Source: Deltaproteobacteria bacterium
GTDB taxonomy: Bacteria > Desulfobacterota > Desulfobaccia > Desulfobaccales > 0-14-0-80-60-11
Direction: 5' to 3'
DNA: 43,290 nt
NCBI GenBank assembly: GCA_023381945.1
Contig: JAMCQY010000035.1
Location: 1-43,290, forward strand
Shown: positions 7,557 to 18,501 of the stretch, piece by piece
How the letters are laid out: every line of letters begins with the position of its first letter
Position numbering within the stretch: position 1 is the first letter of the stretch
Program-made: the position numbers and the translations under genes
The notes under the pieces: generated by a model
What the model was told of the DNA's origin: nothing
Databases searched by the model: none
What the model saw: only the letters and a program-made list of their open reading frames with translations

Positions 7557-8510
7557 ATGCTTGCCCTACACTTTGACGACGCCCCAAAACTGAAAGACCT
7601 TCCCATCCCCACACCAGCCCCTGGTGAAGTCCTGGTCCGCGTGTCCCTGGCCGGCATCTGCGGCACCGACTTGCAAATCCTCCAAGGCTATCATGGCTTC
7701 CGCGGCATCATGGGGCACGAATTCGTCGGCACGGTGGCCGGCCCCGACGACTCACCCTGGCTCGGGCAACGGGTGGTGGGCGAAATCAATCTCGGTTGCG
7801 GGGTTTGCGACCTCTGCCTGGAGGGGCTCAGCCATCATTGCCGGAGCCGCCGGGTTCTGGGAATCAACGGCCATGACGGGGCCTTCGGCCATTATTTGAC
7901 GCTGCCCGCGGTCAACCTCCATCCGGTGCCGCCGGAGCTCCCGGATGAGGCCGCGGTCTTCACCGAACCCTTGGCTGCCGCACTAAACGTCACGGAAGCA
8001 GTGCCGTTCTCAAAGGAGGACCGTATCCTCGTAGTGGGGGACGGCTCCCTGGGCCTCCAGACTTCCTGGGTCCTGGCCTTAAATGGCGCACCAGTCACCC
8101 TGACCGGCCACCATCCCGAGCACCTGGCCCTGGCCCGGCCTTACGGCGTCGCTACCTTCCTGGAATCCGATCTGCCCGACGATGATTACCACGTAGTGGT
8201 GGAAGCCAGCGGCTCCCCCAGCGGTTTGGAACTGGCCCTAAGCCGGGTCCGCCCCCTGGGCGCCGTAGTCCTGAAAAGCACCTACACCGGCAGTTTCCCC
8301 CTGGATCCGGCCGCTGTGGTGTTGCCGGAGGTGCGCCTGGTCGGCTCCCGCTGCGGCCCCTTTCCGCCCGCCCTGCGTCTGCTGCGCCAGGGCTGGGTAG
8401 ACCCCCGGCCCCTCATCGCCAAAACCTTCCCCCTGTCCGAGGGCCTGGCAGCCCTGGAATGGGCCCGCCGTCCGGGGGTTCTAAAGGTCCTGTTGGATTG
8501 CCGAACTTGA
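7557..8510 (+). CDS. Zinc-dependent MDR alcohol/polyol dehydrogenase
   Basis: A 317-residue medium-chain dehydrogenase. GICGTDLQI carries the catalytic zinc Cys, GHEFVG the His-Glu pair, GCGVCDLCLEGLSHHC (C-x2-C-x2-C-x7-C) the structural zinc lobe, and VVGDGSLGLQ the Rossmann nucleotide loop. It is slightly shorter than the typical ~345, with a compact C-terminal part. ATG 7557 follows CGGAGCACAAA, a modest ribosome site. Gene order after a WaaG-like GT4 hints at oxidation or reduction of a sugar or polyol, but MDR substrates cannot be predicted from sequence. A second zinc MDR sits at 34683. Confidence 0.85.
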   Translation: MLALHFDDAPKLKDLPIPTPAPGEVLVRVSLAGICGTDLQILQGYHGFRGIMGHEFVGTVAGPDDSPWLGQRVVGEINLGCGVCDLCLEGLSHHCRSRRVLGINGHDGAFGHYLTLPAVNLHPVPPELPDEAAVFTEPLAAALNVTEAVPFSKEDRILVVGDGSLGLQTSWVLALNGAPVTLTGHHPEHLALARPYGVATFLESDLPDDDYHVVVEASGSPSGLELALSRVRPLGAVVLKSTYTGSFPLDPAAVVLPEVRLVGSRCGPFPPALRLLRQGWVDPRPLIAKTFPLSEGLAALEWARRPGVLKVLLDCRT

Positions 8511-8722
8511 TGCCCGGCGGGGGAGCGACGTTAGTCCGGGAAGTGTTCTTTGCCCCATCAGGTCTTCCTCCTGGACTCGAAGAAAAAATGTTATATTTTA
8601 ATACTGAGTTAATCGCCGCTCTAATCTTGCAATAGTTTCCGAAAGAGGACCCTGACCTATTGCCGGGGCGGAATCAAGAATTCTCTTTGTCTATACAGAA
8701 ACTTCTTCTCTTGGAGGTCAAA

Positions 8723-9511
8723 ATGCGCCCGCGTTTCACCATAATATTGCTGTCGCTGGCTTTAATCGTGGCCGTCACCGCCGGAACTTGGCGGCCGGGC
8801 CCCGCGCCGGTTTATGGCGCCATCGCCACGGGCCTGCAGGCCGATTTCACCCGCGTGGCCCAGTCTGTGATGCCCTCTGTAGTGAGCCTGAAGGCCATCA
8901 AGGTGGTTACCATGCAGCCACCGCCCGGCGTCGAGGATTTCTTCCGGGGGACTCCTTTTGAAGGCACCTTCCGGGAATTCGGTGGTCAACCCAGGCGGCT
9001 TCGTCAGGTGGGGCAAGGCTCCGGCGTCATCATCGATCCTCGGGGCTTTATCCTGACCAACAACCACGTGGTGGCCGGCTCCCAGGAAATCCTGGTGCAT
9101 CTTTATGACGGCCGGGAAGTGCGCGGCCGGGTCATCGGCACCGATCCCCGGTTCGACATAGCCCTGGTACAGGTGCAGGCCCAAGGTCTCCGGGCTGCAC
9201 CCTTAGGAGATTCCAGCCATCTGCAGGTAGGCCAGTGGGCCATCGCCATCGGTAGCCCCTATGGCCTGGAACAGACCATGACTGTGGGTATCATCAGCGC
9301 CACCGGCCGCAAAGGTCTGGGCCGGGGCACTTACGGGGATTTCATCCAAACGGACGCCTCCATCAACCCCGGCAACAGCGGCGGTCCCCTGCTGGACATT
9401 GACGGCCGGGTGATCGGCATCAACAGCATGATCGCCGCCCAGGCCCAGGGGATCGGCTTTGCCATTCCCATCAATACGGCCCGGCAAATCATTGGCAGAT
9501 GGATAAGATAG
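8723..9511 (+). CDS. HtrA/DegP-type serine protease without PDZ domain
   Basis: A 262-residue exported trypsin-like protease. Residues 1-33 form a signal peptide or N-terminal anchor. The triad is His115 (LTNNHVVAG), Asp145 (DPRFDIALV) and Ser219 (NPGNSGGPLLD). The protein ends at INTARQIIGRWIR, exactly where the protease domain ends, so the one or two PDZ domains of DegP/DegQ/DegS are missing. ATG 8723 has GGAGG at 8713-8717; the frame is open to 8660 without a better site. The stop overlaps the next ATG by 13 bp. The likely role is periplasmic quality control or regulated cleavage; absence of PDZ suggests a different activation mode. Confidence 0.88.
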   Translation: MRPRFTIILLSLALIVAVTAGTWRPGPAPVYGAIATGLQADFTRVAQSVMPSVVSLKAIKVVTMQPPPGVEDFFRGTPFEGTFREFGGQPRRLRQVGQGSGVIIDPRGFILTNNHVVAGSQEILVHLYDGREVRGRVIGTDPRFDIALVQVQAQGLRAAPLGDSSHLQVGQWAIAIGSPYGLEQTMTVGIISATGRKGLGRGTYGDFIQTDASINPGNSGGPLLDIDGRVIGINSMIAAQAQGIGFAIPINTARQIIGRWIR

Positions 9512-9789
9512 ACCGTCTCTCTCCGGAGCGCCTGGGGCAACTCCGGAGCAATTTCATCCGGGTGAAAGAAATCATCGAGGCAGAAGAGATGTGGGAGCGA
9601 GTGCCGGAGTGGGCCCGGAAATTTTCCCCGGAAAACCTGGAGGGCCTGGTGAAATTCGCCTATTTCGGCGGCTTCATCGACACGGCCGGGGTGCGTCGCC
9701 TCCTGCTGGTTAATGATGATCAGGAGATGCACCGGCTCCGGACCAAGTGGTACGAAGAGGTCCGGAAGCAGGGCTGCTGGCTCTGTTGA
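9499..9789 (+). CDS. Small hypothetical protein coupled to the HtrA-like gene
   Basis: I do not recognise this 96-residue protein. It is hydrophilic and acidic in the first half, has no signal peptide or membrane segment, carries the aromatic segment FAYFGGFIDTAGVRRLLL in the middle, and ends GCWLC. ATG 9499 lies inside the HtrA 3' end (13-bp overlap in another frame), which suggests translational coupling and a shared role, although HtrA is predicted to be exported and this protein is not. It is not a displaced PDZ domain: no GLGF-type loop or PDZ-like strand order is visible. It ends 8 bp before a palindrome shared with the opposing DUF72 remnant. Confidence 0.65.
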   Translation: MDKIDRLSPERLGQLRSNFIRVKEIIEAEEMWERVPEWARKFSPENLEGLVKFAYFGGFIDTAGVRRLLLVNDDQEMHRLRTKWYEEVRKQGCWLC

Positions 9790-9796
9790 AAACTCT

Positions 9797-9824
9797 GTAG
9801 GGGCGGTTTTTAAGACCGCCCCTG
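9797..9824. repeat. GTAGGGGCGG hairpin at a convergent junction
   Basis: GTAGGGGCGGTTTT/TAAGACCGCCCCTGCC forms a strong hairpin between the convergent 9499-9789 gene and the DUF72 remnant. The final codons (QGRS) and stop of the latter lie inside it. Same family as 14484-14512, 19453-19481 and 23169-23197. Confidence 0.7.
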
Positions 9825-10124
9825 CCATTCAATAATCTCCATAAACCGGCTGGCATCCTGCCACATGCTCATATTATTAAAAAAGACGTAAGCCTCTTGG
9901 CAACCTTCAACCACAGCCTTAAGCTCCATCAAGTCCTGGTCAGTGTAAGCGTAACGGAAGCCACCCCTGCCATGTAAACGGAAGCAGGCCAGCGGGACTG
10001 AATAAGGGGCGGCCAGGAAAGGGTCCAGGGCCGGTACCAGGTCCAATTCCCGGCAAAGCTCGGCAACCAGTTCCGGCGTCCAGGCGCCCCGTGGTTCCCA
10101 GGCAAACAGAAACTCTCGTCCTGG
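9810..10124 (-). pseudogene. 5'-truncated DUF72 (YecE-like) remnant
   Basis: The minus-strand frame from 10124 reads REFLFAWEPRGAWTPELVAE, then LCRELDLVPALDPF, CFRLHGRGG, YTDQDL and AYVFFNNMSMWQDASRF, the conserved C-terminal half of DUF72 proteins (RLHG and YVFFNN motifs). In that frame an in-frame stop (TCA on the + strand at 10125-10127) precedes it and no ATG start exists, so only ~105 of about 250 codons survive. The open part from 10046 starts only with a TTG inside the domain. The gene was cut by loss of its 5' half; what now lies upstream is the promoter of the MBL-fold gene on the other strand. Confidence 0.8.
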
Positions 10125-10170
10125 TCAATCTGGCGAATCTTATTATTTGCTAATTTTCGCAACTTTGAAC

Positions 10171-10200
10171 TTATCAAAACAACCTTTCTGAGAATATAAT
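10171..10200 (+). promoter_or_regulatory. Predicted sigma70 promoter of the MBL/exported-protein operon
   Basis: TTATCA (10171-10176), an 18-bp spacer and a perfect TATAAT (10195-10200), 40 bp before ATG 10240, in a locally AT-rich stretch. The -35 matches 4 of 6 consensus bases. Confidence 0.55.
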
Positions 10201-10239
10201 AAACCATCTGTTCAAGAATCAACCCAAAGGAGAGCATTG

Positions 10240-10956
10240 ATGCGCCAATATGTCATCCACCCCATGGTGGTCGGGATCAACGAAACGGACCAGGGCGTCA
10301 TGACTTATCTGAAAGGTTATGGTAAACGGATCTATCTGCCCATCTATGTCTTCTACCTGGAAGGCGGTCCGGAGAAGATCCTGGTGGACACCGGCCTGGA
10401 GCAGTTCATGGTGCCGGCCGGGGTCGAAGAACAGTGCGGCTTCAAGGTCCTGGAGTTTGAGGATGCCCTGGACGGTTTCGGCCTCAAACCCGAGGATATC
10501 GACATCATCATCCATACCCACCTGCACAACGACCACTGCGAAAACGATTACAAGTGCGCCAACGCCAAGGTCTACGTGCAGAAACGGGAATACGAGTTCT
10601 TTAAGAACCCCCACCCCATTGACCACCGTTACTTTCCGGACTTATTGGATGAGGTGGAGGTCGTCCAGGTGGACGGCGACGCCGAGATCGTGGAGGGCAT
10701 TCAGGTGCTCCTCACCCCGGGCCATACCGTGGGCGGACAGAGCATCGCGGTCAACACTCGCCAGGGCAAAGCGGTGATCACCGGATTTTGCTGCAATGAA
10801 CAGAATTTCCCCGCCAAGGGCCCGATTGTGCCCTCCGGGGTGCACATCAACGTCATCGACGCTTACGAGAGCGCCAAAAAGGTGAAGGAATTGGCGGATA
10901 TCATCATCCCCCTGCACGACCTGTCGGTGGGGCGCCAGCGCAGCATTCCTGCATAA
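10240..10956 (+). CDS. Metallo-beta-lactamase-fold hydrolase (AHL lactonase-like)
   Basis: A 238-residue MBL-fold protein with HTHLHNDH (His94, His96, Asp98, His99), GHTVGGQ (His162) and IPLHDLS (His226), resembling the N-acyl-homoserine lactonase (AiiA) branch. Where AHL lactonases carry the metal-bridging Asp, this sequence reads AVITGFCCNEQNF, with no Asp, so metal binding or activity may be altered; the substrate is unknown. ATG 10240 follows AAAGGAGA at 5-8 bases; TTG 10237 is unneeded. Only 14 bp separate it from the first of three exported paralogues, so it probably heads their operon. Confidence 0.82.
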   Translation: MRQYVIHPMVVGINETDQGVMTYLKGYGKRIYLPIYVFYLEGGPEKILVDTGLEQFMVPAGVEEQCGFKVLEFEDALDGFGLKPEDIDIIIHTHLHNDHCENDYKCANAKVYVQKREYEFFKNPHPIDHRYFPDLLDEVEVVQVDGDAEIVEGIQVLLTPGHTVGGQSIAVNTRQGKAVITGFCCNEQNFPAKGPIVPSGVHINVIDAYESAKKVKELADIIIPLHDLSVGRQRSIPA

Positions 10957-10970
10957 AAGGAGGACTCATT

Positions 10971-11366
10971 ATGGCAAGGAGCGCTAGAATTGTTCTCTTG
11001 TTTACGCTGGTGATCTTGTTGGCAGTTTCTCCGGTTTGGGGAAAGAAAAAACCTTTTGGTCCAGTCCCTGAAGGAACTGTCGTGCAATGGGTCCCGGTCC
11101 CCGCAGTGGGCGGCGTTTCGTACGCTCCCAATTCTCCGGCGGATCTTTTCAATTATGGAGGCCGATTATATTGGTATGCCCATAACCAATGGTATGCAGG
11201 ACCAGCCGTTGGCGGCCCCTGGCAAACGATCCAGGCGCCCCCACCGGTTTTTTACCAGATAGCTCCGACCTACTTTAAGACGCCCCCGGGCTGGGCCAGA
11301 GGCAAAAAGACGGGTTGGCGCGGCGCCCCCATGCCGCCGGGGCAGATGAAAAAGTATGCGCCTTAA
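10971..11366 (+). CDS. Exported protein, YAPN/GPW/FKTPP family, paralogue 1
   Basis: A 131-residue protein of unknown function. Signal peptide: MARSARIVLLFTLVILLAV..., cleavage expected after SPVWG. The mature part carries the module W-x2-VP-x5-V-x-YAPN-x-P-x-DLF, then an aromatic stretch (LYWYAHNQWY), GPW, and FYQI-x-P-x-YFKTPPGW, shared with the next two genes. A short basic, Gly/Pro-rich tail ends MKKYAP. Strong AAGGAGG lies before ATG 10971. The first half resembles a small beta-rich envelope domain, but I know no named family with certainty. Likely periplasmic or surface-associated. Confidence 0.75.
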   Translation: MARSARIVLLFTLVILLAVSPVWGKKKPFGPVPEGTVVQWVPVPAVGGVSYAPNSPADLFNYGGRLYWYAHNQWYAGPAVGGPWQTIQAPPPVFYQIAPTYFKTPPGWARGKKTGWRGAPMPPGQMKKYAP

Positions 11367-11399
11367 AGCTCAGGAAATTACTGCCGGAGGGATCATCTT

Positions 11400-11750
11400 A
11401 TGCCACGCCCTTTAAAAATTCTGCTGGCCATGGTTTTACTCATCTCCTGCGTAGCCCCGGCCTGGCCCCAGATGGCCCCGCCGCCGCCCCCGGGTGTCGC
11501 CCCACTGCCGCCGCCGGTGCCGCCGGGAGTCGCCCCGGCCTGGGTCGTGGCGCCCACCTCACCCAAGGTATTTTATGCTCCGAATCTCCCTTCGGACCTT
11601 TTCCTCTTGCACAAGAGGTATTATTATTATTACGCTGGCGCCTGGTACCAGAGTAAGCACTTGCTGGGGCCCTGGCATCCGGTGCGCAAACCGCACCCGG
11701 CGCTTTACCGGATAGATCGCTCTCTCTTTAAGACTCCGCCGGCCTGGTGA
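11400..11750 (+). CDS. Predicted exported lipoprotein, YAPN/GPW/FKTPP family, paralogue 2
   Basis: A 116-residue protein of unknown function. The signal peptide has a lipobox-like LLISC (Cys17), so it may be a lipoprotein, unlike its two paralogues; the alternative is signal peptidase I cleavage after AWPQ. A Pro-rich linker (PPPPPGVAPLPPPVPPGVAP) precedes the shared module: VFYAPNLPSDLF, a tyrosine run (RYYYYYAGAWY), LLGPW, and LYRIDRSLFKTPPAW, where the protein ends without a tail. CGGAGGG precedes ATG 11400. The gap to paralogue 1 is 33 bp, consistent with one operon. Confidence 0.75.
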   Translation: MPRPLKILLAMVLLISCVAPAWPQMAPPPPPGVAPLPPPVPPGVAPAWVVAPTSPKVFYAPNLPSDLFLLHKRYYYYYAGAWYQSKHLLGPWHPVRKPHPALYRIDRSLFKTPPAW

Positions 11751-11843
11751 CCGCCAGGCGTGCCCTCCCGGGGCCGGCGAAATGGGGTTGAGGGTTCCCG
11801 GGCCTCACCCCGCCTTGCCACCTTTGCTCAGGAGGATGTGCCG

Positions 11844-12302
11844 ATGCCTGGACTCTTCAAGCTCTTGGCCGCGGCGGCCCTATGCCTGTCCCTGGCTGCG
11901 GCCCCGGTTGCCGCCCAGGACATCAATATCGACCCGATTCCGCCCCGGGTTAAGCCCCAGTGGACCCGGGTGCCAAATGTCCCCGGGGTCTTTTATGCCC
12001 CCAATCTGCCCACTGACGTCTTCCGCCATGGCAGCAAATACTATTTTTATTGGGAGGGCTACCTCTACCGCGGCAGCAAGGCCAGGGGACCCTGGAAAGC
12101 GGTGACCAAGGTGCCGGACTGGTTCCCGCAGATTGACCCGGCCCTCTTTAAAACCACCAAACAGGGGAGTGCACCGCCACCGACAGCCCCGGGACCGGCC
12201 GAAGGCGCAGGCCCGTTGCTGACGCTGCCGCCCCCGGCCCCGGAAAAAGAAAAGGCGCCTGCTCCTCCAGCCGCGCCCGCCAAGCCGCCTAACGTCATGT
12301 AA
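11844..12302 (+). CDS. Exported protein, YAPN/GPW/FKTPP family, paralogue 3 with Pro/Ala tail
   Basis: A 152-residue protein of unknown function. Signal peptide to about APVAAQ (residue 25). Module: PQWTRVPNVPGVFYAPNLP, TDVF, KYYFYWEGYLY, ARGPW, and FPQIDPALFKTT. It is followed by a ~45-residue tail rich in Pro, Ala and Glu (EKEKAPAPPAAPAKPP), as in proteins that span peptidoglycan or are disordered. ATG 11844 has CAGGAGG 8 bases upstream and begins a clean signal peptide; the frame is open to 11760 but that part is not signal-like. It ends the probable operon started at 10240. Confidence 0.75.
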   Translation: MPGLFKLLAAAALCLSLAAAPVAAQDINIDPIPPRVKPQWTRVPNVPGVFYAPNLPTDVFRHGSKYYFYWEGYLYRGSKARGPWKAVTKVPDWFPQIDPALFKTTKQGSAPPPTAPGPAEGAGPLLTLPPPAPEKEKAPAPPAAPAKPPNVM

Positions 12303-12338
12303 GGGCAGTAGCCAGTTCCCAGTAACCGGTTGCCAGTA

Positions 12339-12471
12339 ATACCAAGTTGCGCTCATACAGGTAACATTCTTTTGTAGGGGCGGACCCATGTGTCCGCCCG
12401 CAGGAGGGCGCACACGCGGGTGCGCCCCTACGGGAAGAAACTTTCTTACTTCTATGAGCGCAACTTGGTAT
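12339..12471. mobile_element. MITE-like palindromic element with 19-bp perfect terminal inverted repeats
   Basis: ATACCAAGTTGCGCTCATA (12339-12357) is the exact reverse complement of 12453-12471. Between them is a second palindrome, GTAGGGGCGGACC to GGTGCGCCCCTAC (12374-12431). It encodes nothing and is 133 bp long. The size, perfect termini and nested hairpin are typical of a non-autonomous element; no target duplication is obvious and no other copy is in this window. Confidence 0.6.
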
Positions 12472-12568
12472 AAGGACCTATCGCAATTGATTTTAACCAA
12501 AGAAGCCGCTTCAAAACCTGTTTGTGCCTTTTCCGTGACTAATTGAAAGAACTGCAGGTGGGAAATAA

Positions 12569-12650
12569 CCACCCCCCTTTGAAAAGGGGGGAACTCAGTG
12601 GAATTCCTTTAAAAGTCCCCCTTTGAAAAAGGGGGATTTAGGGGGATTTG
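12569..12650. repeat. AAATCCCCC/GGGGGATTT palindromic element, copy 2
   Basis: CCCCCCTTTGAAAAGGGGGG, AACTCAGTGGAATTCC, then AAGTCCCCCTTTG and AAAAAGGGGGATTTAGGGGG. The interior is closely matched by the copy at 28057-28149. Confidence 0.75.
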
Positions 12651-12746
12651 AAAAGCCAGCCGCCAGAAGAAACTTTTAGCAAACACTATATGAGATTTTG
12701 CAGTAGGACCTAATCTATTTTCTGCCAACTGCCAACTGACTACAGG

Positions 12747-14393
12747 CTACTGGCTACTGAATTTAGCCGCAATGGGAATCCTTCTCCCCATGCCGAACGC
12801 CTTGGAAGTCACCCTCAGGCCCGGCGCCGCTTGCCGCCGTTTATATTCGTTGCGGTCGATGGCCCTGATCACCCAGCGCACCGTGTCAGGATCGAAGCCC
12901 CGGGCGACGATTTCCCGGTATGAGAGGCGGTCCACCAGATATAGATTCATGATCCCATCCAGAATTTCATAGGGCGGCAGGGTGTCCTGGTCCTTCTGGT
13001 CGGGGCGCAACTCCGCGGACGGGGCCCGGCTGATGATCTGCCGGGGGATTAATTCCCGCTCCCGGTTGATATGGCGGGCCATTTCATAGACCATGGTCTT
13101 CGGGACATCGGCCAAAACGCTCAGGCCGCCGCTCATGTCGCCGTAGAGGGTGCAGTAGCCCACTGCCAGTTCGCTCTTGTTGCCGGTGGAGAGCACCATG
13201 TGCCCGAACTTATTCGAGATGGCCATCAAGATGTTGCCCCGGATGCGGGCCTGGATGTTCTCCAGGGTCACCTCGATTTCCTCCAATTGCAGCGGCTCTT
13301 GCAGGGATTCTCGATAGCACTGGTATATGGGAGTGATGGGGATGAGCTTCACTTCCACCTGCAGGTTGGCGGCCAGCTCCCGGGAATCCTCGATGCTTTC
13401 CCGGGAGGTATAAGGCGACGGCATCAGGACCCCCAGGACGTTTTCCGGCCCCAGAGCCTCGGCTGCCAGGGCGCAGGTAACCGCCGAATCCACCCCGCCG
13501 GAGAGGCCTACCACTGCCTGGCTAAAGCCGCATTTCCTGAAATAATCCCGCAGTCCCAGCACCAGGGCCTGGCGCACCGAACCGATGGGTTCAGGTGGTG
13601 CGTAGAGGCCCGCGGTGCCTGCTTGCTTTAAGTCCACCGTCACCACTGCCTCTTGAAAATAGGGCAAAAGGGCGATGGCCTCACCCGCTGCGTCCAGGGC
13701 CATGCTGCCGCCGTCGAAGATGAGCTCGTCATTGCCTCCCGCCTGGTTGACGTAAACGAAGGGAAGCTGATAGCGCCGGGCGTGATTACGGATGAGCCGG
13801 TGGCGCACCTCTTGTTTTCCCACCTGGAAAGGTGACCCCGAAATATTTATGAGAACTGACGCGCCTTTGTCTGCCAGGACCTTGATCGGGTCCAGGGGAT
13901 AGAGGCAGCGGTCCCAAAGCACCGGCTCGTACCAGGCATCCTCGCAGATGGAAATCCCCAGCGATTCCGGCCCCAGGGCCGTTACCCCGACTTCCTTTGC
14001 CGGCTCGAAATGCCGGGTTTCGTCAAAGACGTCGTAGGCCGGCAGCAATGACTTGTTCTGTTGAAACAACACCTTGCCATCGCCGATCAGCACCGCGGCG
14101 TCGCTCAACGATTTGCCGGTGTCCCGGCCCGTGGGCAGAGGCGCGCCCACCAGCACCGCGGTCCCGGGACAGCGCCCGCTGGCTTCGGCCAATTGCGCGA
14201 TGGCCCGCTGCGCCTGTTCGATCAGGGAGGGCTTCTCCACCAGGTCCCGGGGCGGGTAGCCGACCAGGAACAGCTCCGAAAACACGATGAGGTCAGTTTT
14301 GGCCCCAACCCGTTCCAGGGTGTCAATGACCTTTTGCAGATTGCCCCTAACATCCCCCACCGTCGGATTGAGTTGGGCCAGGGTGATTTTCAT
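12747..14393 (-). CDS. nadE: Glutamine-hydrolysing NAD+ synthase
   Basis: Converts nicotinic acid adenine dinucleotide to NAD+, using ammonia from glutamine. The 548-residue protein has an N-terminal nitrilase-type glutaminase domain (Glu40 in FSELFLVGYPP, Lys114 in QQNKSLLPAYDV, Cys150 in GISICEDAW) and a C-terminal synthetase domain with the P-loop-like SGGVDS (298-303) and the STGNKSELAVGY and GDMSGGL motifs. All three catalytic residues of the glutaminase are present and the length is normal. ATG 14393 gives the canonical MKITLAQLNPTVGD start. It is monocistronic, between a repeat-rich convergent region and the kinase gene upstream on the same strand. Confidence 0.96.
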   Translation of the reverse strand: MKITLAQLNPTVGDVRGNLQKVIDTLERVGAKTDLIVFSELFLVGYPPRDLVEKPSLIEQAQRAIAQLAEASGRCPGTAVLVGAPLPTGRDTGKSLSDAAVLIGDGKVLFQQNKSLLPAYDVFDETRHFEPAKEVGVTALGPESLGISICEDAWYEPVLWDRCLYPLDPIKVLADKGASVLINISGSPFQVGKQEVRHRLIRNHARRYQLPFVYVNQAGGNDELIFDGGSMALDAAGEAIALLPYFQEAVVTVDLKQAGTAGLYAPPEPIGSVRQALVLGLRDYFRKCGFSQAVVGLSGGVDSAVTCALAAEALGPENVLGVLMPSPYTSRESIEDSRELAANLQVEVKLIPITPIYQCYRESLQEPLQLEEIEVTLENIQARIRGNILMAISNKFGHMVLSTGNKSELAVGYCTLYGDMSGGLSVLADVPKTMVYEMARHINRERELIPRQIISRAPSAELRPDQKDQDTLPPYEILDGIMNLYLVDRLSYREIVARGFDPDTVRWVIRAIDRNEYKRRQAAPGLRVTSKAFGMGRRIPIAAKFSSQ

Positions 14394-14483
14394 CAGGAGT
14401 GCCGCTGCCTTTTCAGTTATTTAGCTTGATAATGGCAATATAGGCCCGGCCGCGGCTGTGGTCAATCGGATTCTGCGGAAGAC

Positions 14484-14512
14484 GTAGGGGCGGGTTTTAA
14501 ACCCGCCCCTAC
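14484..14512. repeat. GTAGGGGCGGG hairpin
   Basis: GTAGGGGCGGGTTT/AAACCCGCCCCTAC, perfect 14-bp arms with a 1-nt spacer. It lies upstream of nadE, in the nadE-kinase gap. Confidence 0.75.
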
Positions 14513-14516
14513 AATA

Positions 14517-14549
14517 ATCTGGTTCCCAAGTCAAACTTGGGAACCAGAT
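14517..14549. terminator. Perfect 14-bp stem-loop downstream of the hybrid kinase gene
   Basis: ATCTGGTTCCCAAG (14517-14530) pairs exactly with CTTGGGAACCAGAT (14536-14549) over a 5-nt loop. It lies ~70 bp after the kinase stop (minus strand) and before nadE, where a terminator is expected, but no T-run follows, so it may be another repeat. Confidence 0.4.
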
Positions 14550-14575
14550 CAAGATTTAGCTTTTTGCCGTTACTG

Positions 14576-14618
14576 ACAACTGGCCACTGGCCACTGACTA
14601 CTGACTACTGACTACTGA

Positions 14619-14624
<6 letters not shown>
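14576..14624. repeat. Tandem heptamer tract (CTGACTA)n overlapping the kinase stop codon
   Basis: ACTGGCCACTGGCCACTG is followed by four copies of a 7-bp ACTGACT-phase unit. The stop of the 14619-18380 gene lies within the tract's last unit. Confidence 0.75.
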
Positions 14625-18380
<3,756 letters not shown>

Positions 18381-18452
18381 ATGGCCTCCACCTGAAAGAC
18401 GTTTTTTAATTTTTAATACAATAATTTAATCATCTTTCTTTGTATAAACCAT

Positions 18453-18481
18453 ATCATATTCAGATAAAAGATAATATTCAA
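18453..18481 (-). promoter_or_regulatory. Predicted sigma70 promoter of the hybrid kinase gene
   Basis: On the minus strand TTGAAT (18481-18476), 17-bp spacer, TATGAT (18458-18453). It lies ~73 bp before ATG 18380, which itself follows GGTGGAGG. The region is AT-rich. Confidence 0.6.
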
Positions 18482-18501
18482 ACCCTGAACTTGGTTATTC
18501 G

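Larger units (their letters stand above)
12303..12746. other. Convergent intergenic region built of repeats
   Basis: No gene seen. From left to right it holds a CAGT-type tract (12308-12336), a palindromic element with perfect 19-bp termini (12339-12471), an AAATCCCCC-family element (12569-12650) and a second CAGT-type tract (12723-12760) that runs up to the nadE stop. Both flanking genes end here. Confidence 0.7.

Noticed and set aside
9499..9789. Displaced PDZ domain of the HtrA protease after a frameshift
   Set aside because: The sequence has no PDZ carboxylate-binding loop and the overlap with an ATG looks like a normal coupled gene.
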